Shown here piece by piece: positions 10,961-22,944 of a DNA stretch of 64,000 nt (position 1 is its first letter; each line of letters starts with the position of its first letter). Origin of the DNA: Tachypleus tridentatus (taxonomy: Eukaryota; Arthropoda; Merostomata; Xiphosura; Limulidae). The notes under the pieces are model-generated. The model was given only the letters and a program-made list of their open reading frames with translations, searched no databases and had not been told where the DNA came from. Both the position numbers and the translations under genes were made by a program. The DNA lies in the NCBI RefSeq assembly GCF_004210375.1, contig NC_134829.1, positions 32,442,034 through 32,506,033 of the forward strand, read 5' to 3'.

Positions 10961-11192
10961 AATAATAATAACACGCTTTTTAGTTCATTTTTTCTCATAG
11001 ATTTGTTTTCTAAAGTTTTGGTAATTTAGAGCAGTTTACTTTTGTTATATCTTTATAGTTGTTTGAGGAAGAGTGATTTAAAAACCTCGATCAAATGCAT
11101 AATATAAACTGATTTGAATTTATATCGAATTTTGTCACTTATTCAGATCACGGATGAGGCCCCAGTTTATTATGTTACATATCATAATTTTT

Positions 11193-11208
11193 CCCGGACA
11201 AGTCACCA
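11193..11208 (-). promoter_or_regulatory. Putative primer-binding site of Gypsy-like element
   Basis: On the minus strand TGGTGACTTGTCCGGG lies 8 bp after the LTR end. It starts with the TGG expected to pair with a tRNA CCA end. A near-identical site lies at 46765-46780. Confidence 0.5.
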
Positions 11209-11216
11209 ATTTATTA

Positions 11217-11929
11217 TGTAACGTATGTTAACTACGGTTTCGAATATACTGAAAGTTATAAGTTAATTGAATGTTGATCATATTTATGATATTTGCGAAC
11301 AGGATTGATACACACAGTTTTTATTCTTAATACAAATATAATTTAATATACGAACAACAATAAATTTATAATAACAGTTATTACAAATAATAATTTATAC
11401 ACAAAAGTCCTCTAGCCAGTCCGGAACTGAATATTTTATCGACGATTCACGAGGAACAAATTATGTTTATTTTAATACACAGGTACAATTCACTTGACGG
11501 TGAAACTAGCGAGCTTCTTTACTGAGTACACGCAAGTTTTTCACGAAAATATCTAATAACCTTGTAGGAATACTAATGTCCGAAGTTAATTCTTTGAAGT
11601 TAAACGGTTTGTAATGTTCGAAATCCATAAACGTTTCTGGTCAAATATCTCTAGTTTACCGATTAATAAGCGTTTATAACACTTATGGACTCCGAGGCTT
11701 ATAGTATATTGACTATAGCATAACAACAACATTACACTGTCTATCCGTGTGTTGAGATTTATAAACTTTAGAGTGAGATTCTAGAAAATTCAGCAAGCAA
11801 CAATACTAGCAATCAGTAGTACTTTATATAAACACATCGTACATTGTTGATTTTTACGCTCGAGGCTGTTTTACAAATTTAAAGAACAAGTAGGACTTTC
11901 GTAGTACACACTTAACAATATAAGTTACA
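11217..11929 (-). mobile_element. Gypsy-like LTR (5' LTR, minus orientation)
   Basis: About 713 bp, with ends tgtaac...gttaca forming a short inverted repeat. It shares many blocks with 46786-47649 (for example gaactgaatattttatcgac, and gttaaacggtttgtaatgtt). The PBS follows on the gag side, which fixes the orientation. Confidence 0.7.
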
Positions 11930-12410
11930 TACATTTGTAAATATATATTTAACTAAAACAAAAACTGATATTAAAATAAATATATACATACATTACATCA
12001 GTTACAAGTAGAAGAGGTGAGAACATGTTATAACCTATAATAATTAATACTAAATTTATAAATTATTTCAAAACATTGTACAGTAGTTTTCGAAATAAAA
12101 CAAAGTGTATATATATATATATGTATATATTATACATACATTTCACAAACTTGAGAATCTGGAAAGGCTAAGATAATCGCTTTTTATGTATTGGTTTGTT
12201 GAGATATGAGTAATAGTGAACAAACCTCAGTCGTAGCTATCTGTTCGTTTTTAACATGCGACTTTCTCTTGCTTTCTAAAAGATATTTTTATTAATAAAG
12301 CGACAACTTTTGTTACGATAGTTTCAAATAAACTTCTTAATAGAAAAGTCTTCTTGACTATAACCATTCAGATTTTACATTTTGTTGAATTTGGTGTTTT
12401 GGATTAACAG
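11930..12410. other. AT-rich intergenic sequence
   Basis: Contains a short TA microsatellite near 12107-12130. Nothing else was recognised. Confidence 0.5.
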
Positions 12411-12557
12411 AAAAGCAGAAGAAATCCCAAAACACTATACAATCGAACAATCTCAGAATATGATGGTGACGAATGTCTTATTTTACCATGTGAGCCACAA
12501 ATTGTGGCAAAAAAATCTGTCGAATATGCTAAAAAGGAAGCAGAAGAGCAAATACTG
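12411..12557 (+). CDS. Orphan coding-exon candidate, unknown product
   Basis: The stretch is bounded by a pyrimidine-containing acceptor (ttggattaacag) and a donor (ctg/gtaagg). It is 147 bp, exactly 49 codons in phase 0-0, with no stop. The translation begins KSRRNPKTLYNRTISEYDGD and ends in a charged helix-like segment (AKKEAEEQIL). The composition looks coding, but I recognise no family and found no partner exon. It could belong to an upstream gene on the + strand. Confidence 0.4.
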
Positions 12558-13230
12558 GTAAGGAGAGGTCCACGTTAAAATATATTATACATAGGTTTGA
12601 TATAAGTACCTGTTATTTGTTATAAGTACCTGGACAGGGCGTGGCTGCGTAAACAGTGTCTGGTGGGTGAATCTGAGGATACAAAGTTTTTTTCTATTCG
12701 TTGCTTCAAAAACGACCTCTTCAACTGTTGGTTTTCTTAACTGCTTTCTATTCTGTAAACTAAAAATAAGAAATGGCTATTCGTAAATAGCTCTTGTGTA
12801 GTTTTACATAAAGTTGTGAAGCAAGCTGTCTATAACTACATTAGGATATATAAACCGTTGTTTTCCAGGAAAGCTTATGAAGCATGTAACATCGAGATAT
12901 AAGATACGTGAACAGCCAGATACGTTTATATATATACACTCAGAATAGCTTACTTTTGTTTTCGGGAAAATGGTTTCTCATGGTTAACGTTGTACCGATG
13001 AGAGCTATAGATCTGTCACAGGTAGCGGTTAGAGGTAACAAAAACTATTTCGTTGTTTTCTTTTATTGGTGGTTAAAACTCTGTATATCCAACGAAAAAG
13101 TAAAATACATTTTTAAAATATTGCAACAACTAACTTAGAAGCTATTTTAAGTTTCTGATTTTTCACAAGAGGGAAATTGAAGAGATAAAATCAGTGCGAT
13201 TCTAGTATGGAAAAGCCAATTATTAGGAAA
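12558..13230. other. Unassigned AT-rich sequence
   Basis: No supported feature. The open frame at 12908-13138 has no exon signals or recognisable domain. Confidence 0.4.
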
Positions 13231-13504
13231 AGTTGTTTTTTTTAATTCCGCGCAAAGCTACTTGAGAGCTATCTGCGCTAGCCGTCCATAATTTTGCAGT
13301 GTAAGACTAGAGGGAAGGCAGTTAGTCATCAACACCTACAGCCAACTCTTGGGCTACTCTTTTACCAACGAATAGTGGGATTGGCCGACACATTATAATG
13401 TCCCAACGGCTGAAATGGCGAGCATGTTTGGTGCAACGGGGATTCGAACCCGCGACCCTCGGATTACGAGTCAAATGCCTTAACCCACGTGGCCATGCTG
13501 GGCC
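13231..13504 (-). mobile_element. SINE family A, antisense
   Basis: Complete copy from the poly-T side (gttgtttttttt) to the tRNA-like head (ggccatgctgggcc), including the B-box complement ggggattcgaacc. Confidence 0.9.
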
Positions 13505-13871
13505 TGTTTTTTAGATACCATGGGGGCTTTGTTTAAGTGATTATTTGGATTAGTAAGTAAGAAAGCATTAGCGGAAAAACCGACGATGGTTACCGGTGGC
13601 TATCACAAACTCAGCGGCCAATGTGGAACTTAGAGTCCTTCAAGGCAGTGCGGGATCTGTGGATCCTATGTCTAGAATTGAATGTGGAGGAAACGGGAGA
13701 ACCCCGACAAAACCCACTTTTACTCCCCGGATGTCGGATTAGCTATTCGGGAAGTGCCAGAGTTATGTACCTGAAATGAAAATTGGAAACATTGATGGTT
13801 AATACACTACATATTGCAAATAAAGTAAGGAAACTGGTGGGTGCATCATATGTCAGGTGTTGCAGCCAAAG

Positions 13872-14192
13872 TTAAGAACTGTTTCGTGAGCTAGCTGTTT
13901 GATAAAAGTTTTCAGCTAGATTTCGGATTCTGTCCCTGAATTTAAGTAATGTCCCGAGTGACTCGAGGTAACTCGGGGGAGTGTACCTCGGTAATCGGTT
14001 AGCTATAAGAACTACTTGACATTCTAAGGCTTCGAATTTTTGCATAAGGTTGTTGGGCATGATGCACGTGACCATACAGCCATATTTAATAAGTGGTCTG
14101 ATATATGATATATAAATGGATATGAAGGAACCTTCGTGAATGTCGTCGGTTTCTCTAAGAAAAGTGATGCGTTGGTTAACATATTTACACAT
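13872..14192 (-). pseudogene. Non-LTR reverse transcriptase C-terminal fragment
   Basis: The 106-residue frame contains SYIRPLIKYGC, then FEALECQVVLIANRLPRYTP, then LAENFY. This is the thumb/post-RT pattern of jockey-type ORF2. The RT palm fragment PYGSSISLLLYIIYVNDIP (minus strand, about 14985-15060) precedes it, and a 96-bp tandem array replaces the intervening catalytic region. Confidence 0.75.
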
Positions 14193-14368
14193 TCTGCCAA
14201 AGTGATCTGTCCAGTTTAGTGACCAATTGAAGGTGATACCGAGAAATTTTATGGACTTAGTGAATATGATGTCGGAGCCTAACAGGTTTAATTTTGTTTG
14301 GATCAGCGTTTCTTTTTTTATTTTAAAGCATCAACAGAATATAATTGTTTATGTTTTGTTTGAGTTTA

Positions 14369-14955
14369 CAGCCACTCATCACTTGTGACGTCATACAGTT
14401 ATATGGTTAAAAGAAGTTTGAACTCTGCTTGTAGCAATCAATGGGTTTCTTGACGTGCTTCAAACAGCTACTCATCACTTGTGACGTCATACAGTTATAT
14501 GGTTAAAGAAGTTTGAACTCTGCTTGTAGCAATCAATGGGTTTCTTGACGTGCTTCAAACAGCTACTCATCACTTGTGACGTCATACAGTTATATGGTTA
14601 AAAGAAGTTTGAACTCTGCTTGTAGCAATCAATGGGTTTCTTGACGTGCTTCAAACAGCTACTCATCACTTGTGACGTCATACAGTTATATGGTTAAAGA
14701 AGTTTGAACTCTGCTTGTAGCAATCAATGGGTTTCTTGACGTGCTTCAAACAGCTACTCATCACTTGTGACGTCATACAGTTATATGGTTAAAAGAAGTT
14801 TGAACTCTGCTTGTAGCAATCAATGGGTTTCTTGACGTGCTTCAAACAGCTACTCATCACTTGTGACGTCATACAGTTATATGGTTAAAAGAAGTTTGAA
14901 CTCTGCTTGTAGCAATCAATGGGTTTCTTGACGTGCTTCAAACAGCTACTCATCA
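14369..14955. repeat. 96-bp tandem array, about 6 copies, within RT relic
   Basis: The unit begins cagctactcatcacttgtga and ends tcttgacgtgcttcaaa. Each copy holds the palindrome TGACGTCA. Units differ mainly in an aaaag or aaag run. The array sits where the RT active-site region should be. Confidence 0.95.
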
Positions 14956-15106
14956 GCATATTGTGACATAAGGATACACCAGAGGTTTGGGAACGGGATG
15001 TCGTTTACGTAAATAATATATAAAAGTAGGCTGATGGAGGACCCATAGGGCACGCTCGCCTCTAGTTTAAATGGGCGTGATATGTTTGGTATGTTTTGAA
15101 TTAAAA

Positions 15107-15310
15107 TTATCTAAGAATATAACCGTTATATTTCTGGATAGAATGTCTCGAAATAAACTCGTAGTTCCGTATAGTCCAAGGGGATGCATATATGGCGACT
15201 AGCGTGAATGCTATTGCATTAGCAGGTTTGATTTGGCAAACTAGAATTTCGTTGTTACTTTGTCTTATAGTGTGTCGCTGTAACACCATTTTTATATATA
15301 CTATCACGTT
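15107..15310 (-). pseudogene. Non-LTR ORF2 endonuclease fragment
   Basis: The minus-strand frame contains NAIAFTLVAIYASPW, which resembles the core strand of the apurinic-type endonuclease of jockey elements (VAIYAPP-like motif). It is short and its catalytic residues are not present. Confidence 0.5.
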
Positions 15311-15487
15311 TATTATTATATTCGCTGCTTTTGGTATGGAGGTGATAGTGTAACCGAGTAGCCTGAAATCAGAGTTTTCGTTTAGAGTAAATATGTTTAT
15401 GCCATATTTACTGCAAGTTTCGTAGAATTCAAACTTCTTGTGGTGTAAGCCTCTTTGTATGTCAGTGTGTAAAACTGAAACCAGTAC

Positions 15488-16921
15488 TTACCTGAACCTC
15501 TTGATTTCTCTATTATACCTGCTGGCGAAGTAGTTTCTCGTGGTTATGGGGTTCCCGACCAGTTTAAAATAAAAGTTTGTAGTGTGGCAGACGTGGGTGT
15601 AGAATGTGCGCCCTAGTTGTGGATCTTTAGATGCTGCCACAATAACATCAGTCGACGACTCGGTTAAAGAGCCCTTGGTCGATACAGTATCTTGTCTTCT
15701 CCCTGTGTTGGTGTTTTTTGTCCATACGAGTAGCTTCTGTATAGGATGTTGTGGATATTGTTGTGGTTTCGTGACTTGTGGGGTTTTCTCTACCACCACA
15801 GGTGATGCCTTTCCTAGTGAGAAAAGTGGACTTACCTATTTTGCTTGACTTCTGCTAGAATGTTCATTCGTGGTGGAAGTAGTATGTGCTGGTCGTCCTT
15901 AATTTTTCCTGAGGTAGACTTCTTGATGAAACTTGAGGCACGCATTAAATGAGGCAGCATGTGGGCCCTGGCAGTTGATGCAACACATCTTCTGGCGTGG
16001 TTTCGGGGATTCAGCAACAGGGTGAAGACTGCTGCACTTAACGTGACGTATCGTTGTCGTGCACGTAACTTTGGTGTGGCCGAATTTTTTGTAGTTAAAA
16101 CACTGCAAAACTGATTTGCCTCGTCGTTGTTTGACGGGTTCAACTCTGTGATGTGAAAACCACAGGTTTAGTCTTTCTTTGACGAGTAGGTTTGCCTTGA
16201 CTTTGTCCTGTAAAGGTCAACGAGTTATTGAAGTTAACTTACTTGTTTTGAACGACTGAATGCATTCAGTGGTAACTGGCTCCAATCCTTGAGGTTCAAG
16301 CTTTTCGCGTATTTCGTCTTTTGAGATATCCATCTACACTACACGGATAACCACAACAGATATGGATGGTGTTGCTCCAGGAACGTGAACAGAAATTGAT
16401 GCTCTGTTAAAAGTTGATGTTGGCCAGAGCTTCAGGTGTGTTATGTATGTAGTGTCACGGGCGTTTTGTATTAATAACTATACCTTCTTTGGGCAGTCTT
16501 GCGACACCATTAAGAAAACCTGAACCAAAAAAAAAGATTTTTTAAATTCTTTGGCAATGTTAGGTTGCCGGAAGGTGGACGGTATGCCTTTGACAATTAT
16601 AGTCGAGGAGTGTTGAATTTCGCGCAAAGCTATTCGAGGGCTATCTACGCTGAAACCGTGGGGGTGTTTCTGTAGAGTTTTTTTGTTGGTTGTTAGCCCT
16701 ATGCAAGAGCTACCTACCTCCAACAAGAAGTCACAGACTCAAGGGTCAACAACTTCTACCGGGAAGAATTTAATTCCTAAGGTAAGCAGAAACTGAACCC
16801 TTCTGGCCTCCAGCAGTCTCGGTTGAGACTTCGACAATACATTTCTTGCGAAGCAAGATATCCAAAGATCTTCTGCAAATATTGTGTCTGAACTTTTCAA
16901 ACTATTTGTGAAACGTCTCAT
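15488..16921 (-). pseudogene. Non-LTR ORF1 (gag-like) relic
   Basis: Open pieces on the minus strand include CFNYKKFGHTKVTC and CCINCQGPHAASFNACLKF. The second matches the last CCHC knuckle of jockey/I-type ORF1 proteins; the first has lost one cysteine (Y in its place). Upstream is an STIIVKGIPSTF-like segment. Frameshifts split it into at least four pieces, and a SINE fragment sits at 16614-16653. Confidence 0.7.
16614..16653 (-). mobile_element. SINE family A tail fragment
   Basis: The string gaatttcgcgcaaagctatt followed by cgagggctatctacgc matches the tail of family A, inserted in the ORF1 relic. Confidence 0.6.
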
Positions 16922-17109
16922 GCTTTATGAAAAATGTTAATATGTTGATAAATATTTCAGTTTTATTTACTTTTGTGAAAGAAAAAAAAGCATTAACATT
17001 CGTATTTTTACGATTTTTGTGTTTGTTTATTTAACAACAACTACATAAAAAATACTTTATTACAAACAGTCACATATTTTTTCCAACAGCTCTCTTCCTT
17101 CTAAGCCCT

Positions 17110-17240
17110 TATTATTGTTGTTTTGAATTGAGCACAAAGCTACACAATGGGCTATCTGTGCTCTGCCCACTACGGGTATCGAAACACGTATTTTAGCGTT
17201 GCAAGTCAGCAGACATACCGCTGAGCCACCGGGGGGAATT
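17110..17240 (-). mobile_element. SINE family B (short, tRNA-like), antisense
   Basis: About 130 bp. It contains gagcacaaagctacacaatg, then gggctatctgtgctctgccc, then the tRNA-like head complement (cataccgctgagccacc). This is a second SINE family, distinct from A but with a related tail. Confidence 0.8.
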
Positions 17241-17361
17241 AAACCCTTAACAAGCACTCAGAAAAAAAGCTTGGCAAATCAAGTTTATGTATGAGGTCAC
17301 CAGCTCTTATTCTGTAAAGAACAACGACAATTAATAAACAGTCTGTGGCTATGACATTCTG

Positions 17362-17577
17362 GTTTGGTTTGTTTTGAATATAGCGCAAAGCTACACGAGA
17401 GCTATCTGCACTATCCGTCCCTAAATTACAATTATTCGTTGGTAAAAGAGAAGTCCAAAAGTTGGTAGTGGGCGGTGATGACTAGCTGTTTTCCCTCTAG
17501 TCTTACACTGCTACATCAGGGAAAGCTAGCGCAGATAGCCCTCGTGTAGCTTTGCACGAAGTTCAAAACCAACAAAC
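17362..17577. mobile_element. Composite SINE family A: inverted tail joined to sense body
   Basis: 17362 to about 17425 is the antisense tail (gcgcaaagctacacgagagc). From 17429 the sense body runs from attattcgttggtaaaag to the tail. The tRNA-like head is absent. The structure is a hairpin-like chimera. Confidence 0.7.
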
Positions 17578-17699
17578 CAACTTATCAACAAAAGTTTTTA
17601 GGTTATTGCACACAAGAAAATCAAACTCACACGTAATTCCCCCACAAAACAAAGGTTTGTTTTGATCGATGGCGTAATTCTACGCATACTGGCAACATT

Positions 17700-17902
17700 T
17701 TGTGTAAACTAAAACAGTTATGCCTAATTGAGGAATTTAAACATTGTACAGGTAACGACCTCAAAACTTACTTGGATGAAAAGAAAGTTGAAACATTACA
17801 GGAAGCAGCTGCTGTTTCTGATTATTACACTTCAACATACAAAATCACTTTCCATAAAAATATATTCCAGCCATTACAGAAAAAACAAACCTGTACCTGT
17901 TA
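17700..17902 (+). pseudogene. Gypsy gag relic (SCAN-like part)
   Basis: The frame reads LIEEFKHCTGNDLKTYLDEK, then KVETLQEAAAVSDYYTSTYK. This is homologous to the minus-strand gag relic at about 9900-10000 (DLKTYLDEKKLETLH). Only about 65 residues remain. Confidence 0.6.
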
Positions 17903-18345
17903 AGTACACTAATATTTGGGATTATTTTTTTTAAAAATAAGCTATTTTTGTTCTAAATCTTCAGACAGCCAGGATGGCGTTTGTTTGAGTTAGGAAACAG
18001 CATGCTTACATAATTATGACGTAGTCCATTGTTATCATTGGATTCTCTATTATTTATTCACGATGTTAATTAATCTCTACCACTATTGTTTCTCTCTGTT
18101 AATGAATCTCTATCACTATTGTGTCTGTCTCTTGGGGATTTCTCTCAACGCCAAAACTACTTCGTTGTGAGATGTATACACCAAACTAAGGAGTTTTATA
18201 ATTACTTGTGGAATCCAGATGGACTCCATCAGCTTCTCGTTTTCTAAGCTAATATTGCACCAAGCTGTTTGACTTTATTCTCTACAGGATCCGTAAACAC
18301 TTAGAACTGAAATTAATCCACAGTTGATAATCTGAGATAAAATCA
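17903..18345. other. AT-rich intergenic sequence
   Basis: Contains two short near-repeats (ctatcactattgt type) at 18071-18125. Nothing else was recognised. Confidence 0.5.
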
Positions 18346-20492
18346 ATGATAGGAAAAAATGGTCATTAGAGACATTGTATTGCTCTCTATATGAAGAAAT
18401 GGTCATTAGAGACAATGTATTGCTCTTTTTGTGAAGAAATGGTCATTAGAGACATTGTATTGTTCTATATGTGAAGAAATTGCCATTAGAGACATTGTAT
18501 TGCTCTATATGTGAAGAAATGGCCATTAGAGACATTGTATTGCTCATTATATGAAGAAATAGTCATTAGAGACATTGTATTGCTCTCTGTATGAAGAAAT
18601 CGTCATTAGAGACATTGTATTGCTCTATTCATGAAGAAATGGTAATTAGAGACATTGTATTGCTCTATATGTGAAGGAATGGTCATTTGAGACATATTAT
18701 TGCTCTATATGTGAAGGAATGGTCATTAGAGACATATTATTGCTCTCTATATGAAGTAATGGTCATCAGAGTCATTGTTTTGCTCTCTATATAAAGAAAT
18801 GGCCATTAGAAACATTGTATTGCTCTCTATATGAAGCAATGGTCATTAGAGACATTGTATTGCTCTTTATATGAAGAAATAGTCATTAGAGACATTGTAT
18901 TGCTCAAAGTTTGAAGATATGATATACGTAACATCCATGTCAATGATATGAAGAAATGGTCATTAGAGACATATTATTGCTCTCTATATGAAGTAATGGT
19001 CATCAGAGACATTGTAATGCTCTCTATATGAAAAAAATGGCCATTAAAAACATTGCATTGCTCTCTATATGAAGAAATGGTCGAGACACTGTATTGTTCT
19101 TTATATGAAGAAATGGTCATTAAAGACATTGTATTGCTCTCTATATGAAGAAATGGCCATTAGAGACATTGTATTGCTCTCTTTATGAAGAAATCGTCAT
19201 TAGATACATTGTATTGCTCTCTATATGAAGAAATGACTATTAGAGACATTGTATTGCTCTCTTTATGAAGAAATGACTATTAGAGACATTGTATTGCTCT
19301 CTATATGAAGAAATGGTCATTAGAGACATTGTATTGCTCTCTATATAAAGAAATGATCATTAGAGACATTGTATTGCTCTCTATATAAAGAAATAGTCAT
19401 TAGAGACATTGTATTGTTCTCTATATGAAGAAATGGCCATTGTAGACATTGTATTGCTCTCTATATAAAGAAATGGTCATTAGAGACATTGTATTGCTCT
19501 CTATATGAAGTAATGGCCATTAGAGACATTGTATTGTTCTCTATATGAAGAAATAGTCATTAGAGACATTGTATTCTTCTCTATATGAAGAAATGGCCAT
19601 TAGAGACATTGTATTACTCTCTATATGAAGTAATGGCCATTAGAGACATTGTATTGCTCTCTATATGAAGAAATGGTCATTTGATACATTGTATTGCTCT
19701 CTATATGAAGAAATCGCCATTAGAGACATTGTATTGCTCTCCGTATGAAGAAATCGTCATTAAATACATTGTATTGCTCTCTATATAAAGAAATAGTCAT
19801 TAGAGACATTGTATTGCTCTCTATATGAAGAACTGGCCATTAAAGACATTGTATTGCTCTCTATATGAAGAAATGGCAATTAGAGACATTGTATTGCTCT
19901 CTATATGAAGAAATGGTCATTAGAGACATTGTATTGTTCTCTTTATGAAGAAATGACCATTAGAGACATTGTATTGCTCTCTATATAAAGAAATAGTCAT
20001 TAGAGACGTTGTGTTGTTCTCTATATGAAGAAATGGTCATTTGATACATTGTATTGCTCTCTATATGAAGAAATCGCCATTAGAGACATTGTATTGCTCT
20101 CCGCATGAAGAAATCGTCATTAGATACATTGTATTGCACTCTATATAAAGAAATAGTCATTAGAGACATTGTATTGCTTTTATATGAAGAAATGGCCATT
20201 AGAGACATTGTATTGCTCTCTATATGAAGAAATGGTCATTAGAGACATTGTATTGCTCTCTATATGAAGAAATGGTCATTAGATACATTGTATTGCTCTC
20301 TATATGAAGAAATGGTCATTAGAGACATTGTATTGCTCTCTATATGAAGAAATCGTCATTAGATACATTGTATTGCTCTCTATATGAAGAAATCGTCATT
20401 AGATACATTGTATTGCTCTCTATATGAAGAAATCGCCATTAGAGACATTGTATTGCTCTCTATATGAAGAAATGGTCATTAGAGACATTGTA
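18346..20492. repeat. 40-bp minisatellite, about 53 copies
   Basis: The unit is gaagaaatggtcattagaga followed by cattgtattgctctctatat. The period holds over 2.1 kb, with a break at 18905-18955 that contains a copy of the right-flank sequence (gatatgatatacgtaacatc). Confidence 0.97.
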
Positions 20493-22944
20493 AGATATGA
20501 TATACGTAACATCGATGTTCAAGATTCTTATGTGATGGTTTGAGTTCGAAACTAAAGCTTGAACATTTTTATTTGTTTCAGTTATAGATTTTCTCATTTC
20601 CAACCTGGAGTTTTATATCGGTAGATGTACCACTTTACTTATCTGTTCTTAGTATCATTTAAGAGATGGCGCTGCTTGTTTTTAAATGTGTAGTAAATCT
20701 GGAACACCGATTTATTGCTGTTTAACAATAAACTTTAATGACCATATTGATGTGAAACCTTCTTTGTTATGTTGTGCTGTTTTATAAATGATATTTTACT
20801 ATCTTTGCAAACAGCTGTAAGGAAGGGAACCAATCTAAACTATTTATGGTGAGTTCAAAGTATTTTTCAATTATTAAGTATCTCGTCTTCAGATTACCAG
20901 GAAAATGAAGACCACTATGCAGTCTCTCTATAAGCGTAATAACAAATTGGAGAAAGTTCAAAAAGCAGCTGTTGTATTTCATAGAGCATTTATTGACTGG
21001 TAGCGTAATGATACTTGAATAGCATAGATGGCCGAATAAGTGTAGCCAGACATTTGTTTACATGCTTTCTTAATACTGTAATGTAGCGACTGCCAGTAAA
21101 TATTGTCACGCAACTGGGTTTTATTTTATGATAAATGAAGACCGACCTAAATTCAGAAGATCTTTCGAAATGATTAAGTCTTTAAAAATGAAAGAAACGG
21201 TCTTCCTTACAAAGAGTGTACACATACTTATTACCTATATTAACATTAAAAATGCAAGGTCTTTAAATTGTTACTGTTACTATCAAAACTTTTTATTTGT
21301 ATTTCTCAAGCTTAGTTAGTTGATATAAATAATATAAAGAAATTGATCCAAGACGCAGTTCTCTCTGGAGCAGTTTGGAACATGAACATCGAAGTTAAAA
21401 ATTAAAAAATGAAGACAAGAGAATGATTTAACTTGCCTTCAAGTGGAAACTCCGAATTATTTCGATATTTTTAGAAGTGAATTTACAAGCTTAGACATTC
21501 AGTACATTCAAAAGATTCAAATAAAAGCCCAAGTATGCACAACTTGTTTATATGTTGGTAGTGAATTTTAATTAATCTCGGACATTGGACTTTAAAGACA
21601 AAAAAACAACTCATCTTCAGTGTTATCACAACAGGTAAAACCTGTTTAACCAACTTTCATGAATTAATTTGAGATGGAAAGAAACTGTGTAGGATTGGAA
21701 ACTCAATATCATATTTAAAAGTTCTCAGTAAGTTAAGCTATAGCAAAAACACTTCGTTCCTGAAGAACCATCACTTACCATTTACTCTAATAAACAAAAC
21801 TTAACTCGTCGTTTATATGCGTCATGGAGAAATGCTTCCAACAAATTTTTCTATTTACGGTATATTTCCGTTCGACACTCTTAATGTTTTTTTAAATACA
21901 AGTTGTTAGATGAGTACAAAGCTGCAAATTGGAATATCAGCGCTGTGCCTACTGCAGGAATTTAACTCTTAATATTAGCCAAACAATTGTTCAGGATATT
22001 TTAAGTTATTTTAAATCGACATCTCATACTGCAGTCCAATAGGTCTAAACGAACCTACTACTATTGGCTTGAAATTTAAAACAACAGAACACAAACAAGA
22101 CACTGAGCGACGTCAATTTGACTGATATCTCTTAACCGTTTACAGGCTATTACATGAATATTATTGGGAAAAACACAATCTGGATATAAAACTTTATCTA
22201 GGAGGTTGTGGAATCAGTTAAGATAATTAGGTTAGTTAATCATATTTATGACAGGATACTAAATTATTTAATACTAAGTTCATGGATATTAATTTAAGAT
22301 TTTCTGGTGTGATGCAGGAGGTCTCCATGATTTTATAACTTTTAAAGAAATTTACACTATTTAATAATTATGTATGCCTCAAGTAGCTGAAACTGCTGTT
22401 TCAAGGATATTTTTTGCAATTGTTAAACTTGAGTTTTCAAAGTTATTTTACTACCTTTATGTTCTGATAAGCTAACATTAAAATGCCTGATTCTCAACAC
22501 ATATCTACTTATCAGAGAATTTTGATGTTTGTAGCTTCGTTTCAGGTGTTTCTATTAAGTGTGTACTTTGTTATTTTAAAATCATTTTCAGAGGTACAGT
22601 TGGTGCATAGGGTTATACCATTTCACACACACTGTTGTATCCTAAATGAAGCCCATAATTATAATTCTGATTCTGGACTTCAAAACATTTTCACCTGCAC
22701 TTGCAACGAACATGTAATCGAATTTTGCATTTGTGGTAGCGCTGCTAAGGCTATACGCTGCTGTTCCTTCTTTTGAACTATTGAAAAGGTTACCAATGAG
22801 CAGAGCTCTACTAACCACTATCAAAGCTAAGGGAATTTTTATCATTCGAATAACTCACTTACAATTAAAATTGTATCGTAGGGATTCGAACACTCGATAA
22901 TTCTGCAAGAATAATAATAAAAGTAACTTTTTTTTTTAAGTAAT
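20493..22944. other. AT-rich intergenic region
   Basis: Open frames at 22483-22776 (+) and 22642-22845 (-) overlap one another. Neither shows a recognised domain or exon signals. A family B SINE fragment lies at 21903-21965. Confidence 0.4.

Larger units (their letters stand above)
13570..16921 (-). mobile_element. Decayed jockey-like non-LTR retrotransposon
   Basis: Read right to left: an ORF1 with zinc-knuckle-like region (16921 to about 15490), an endonuclease fragment (near 15107-15310), an RT palm fragment (near 14985-15060) and an RT C-terminal region (13872-14192), then a 3' UTR shared with 783-1115. Frameshifts, an internal 96-bp tandem array and a SINE fragment interrupt it. This class normally inserts by target-primed reverse transcription. 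The copy is inactive. Confidence 0.8.

Noticed and set aside
22483..22845. Overlapping open frames on both strands, one with a hydrophobic segment and cysteines
   Set aside because: No splice signals, no domain, and mutual overlap; cannot support either as a gene.
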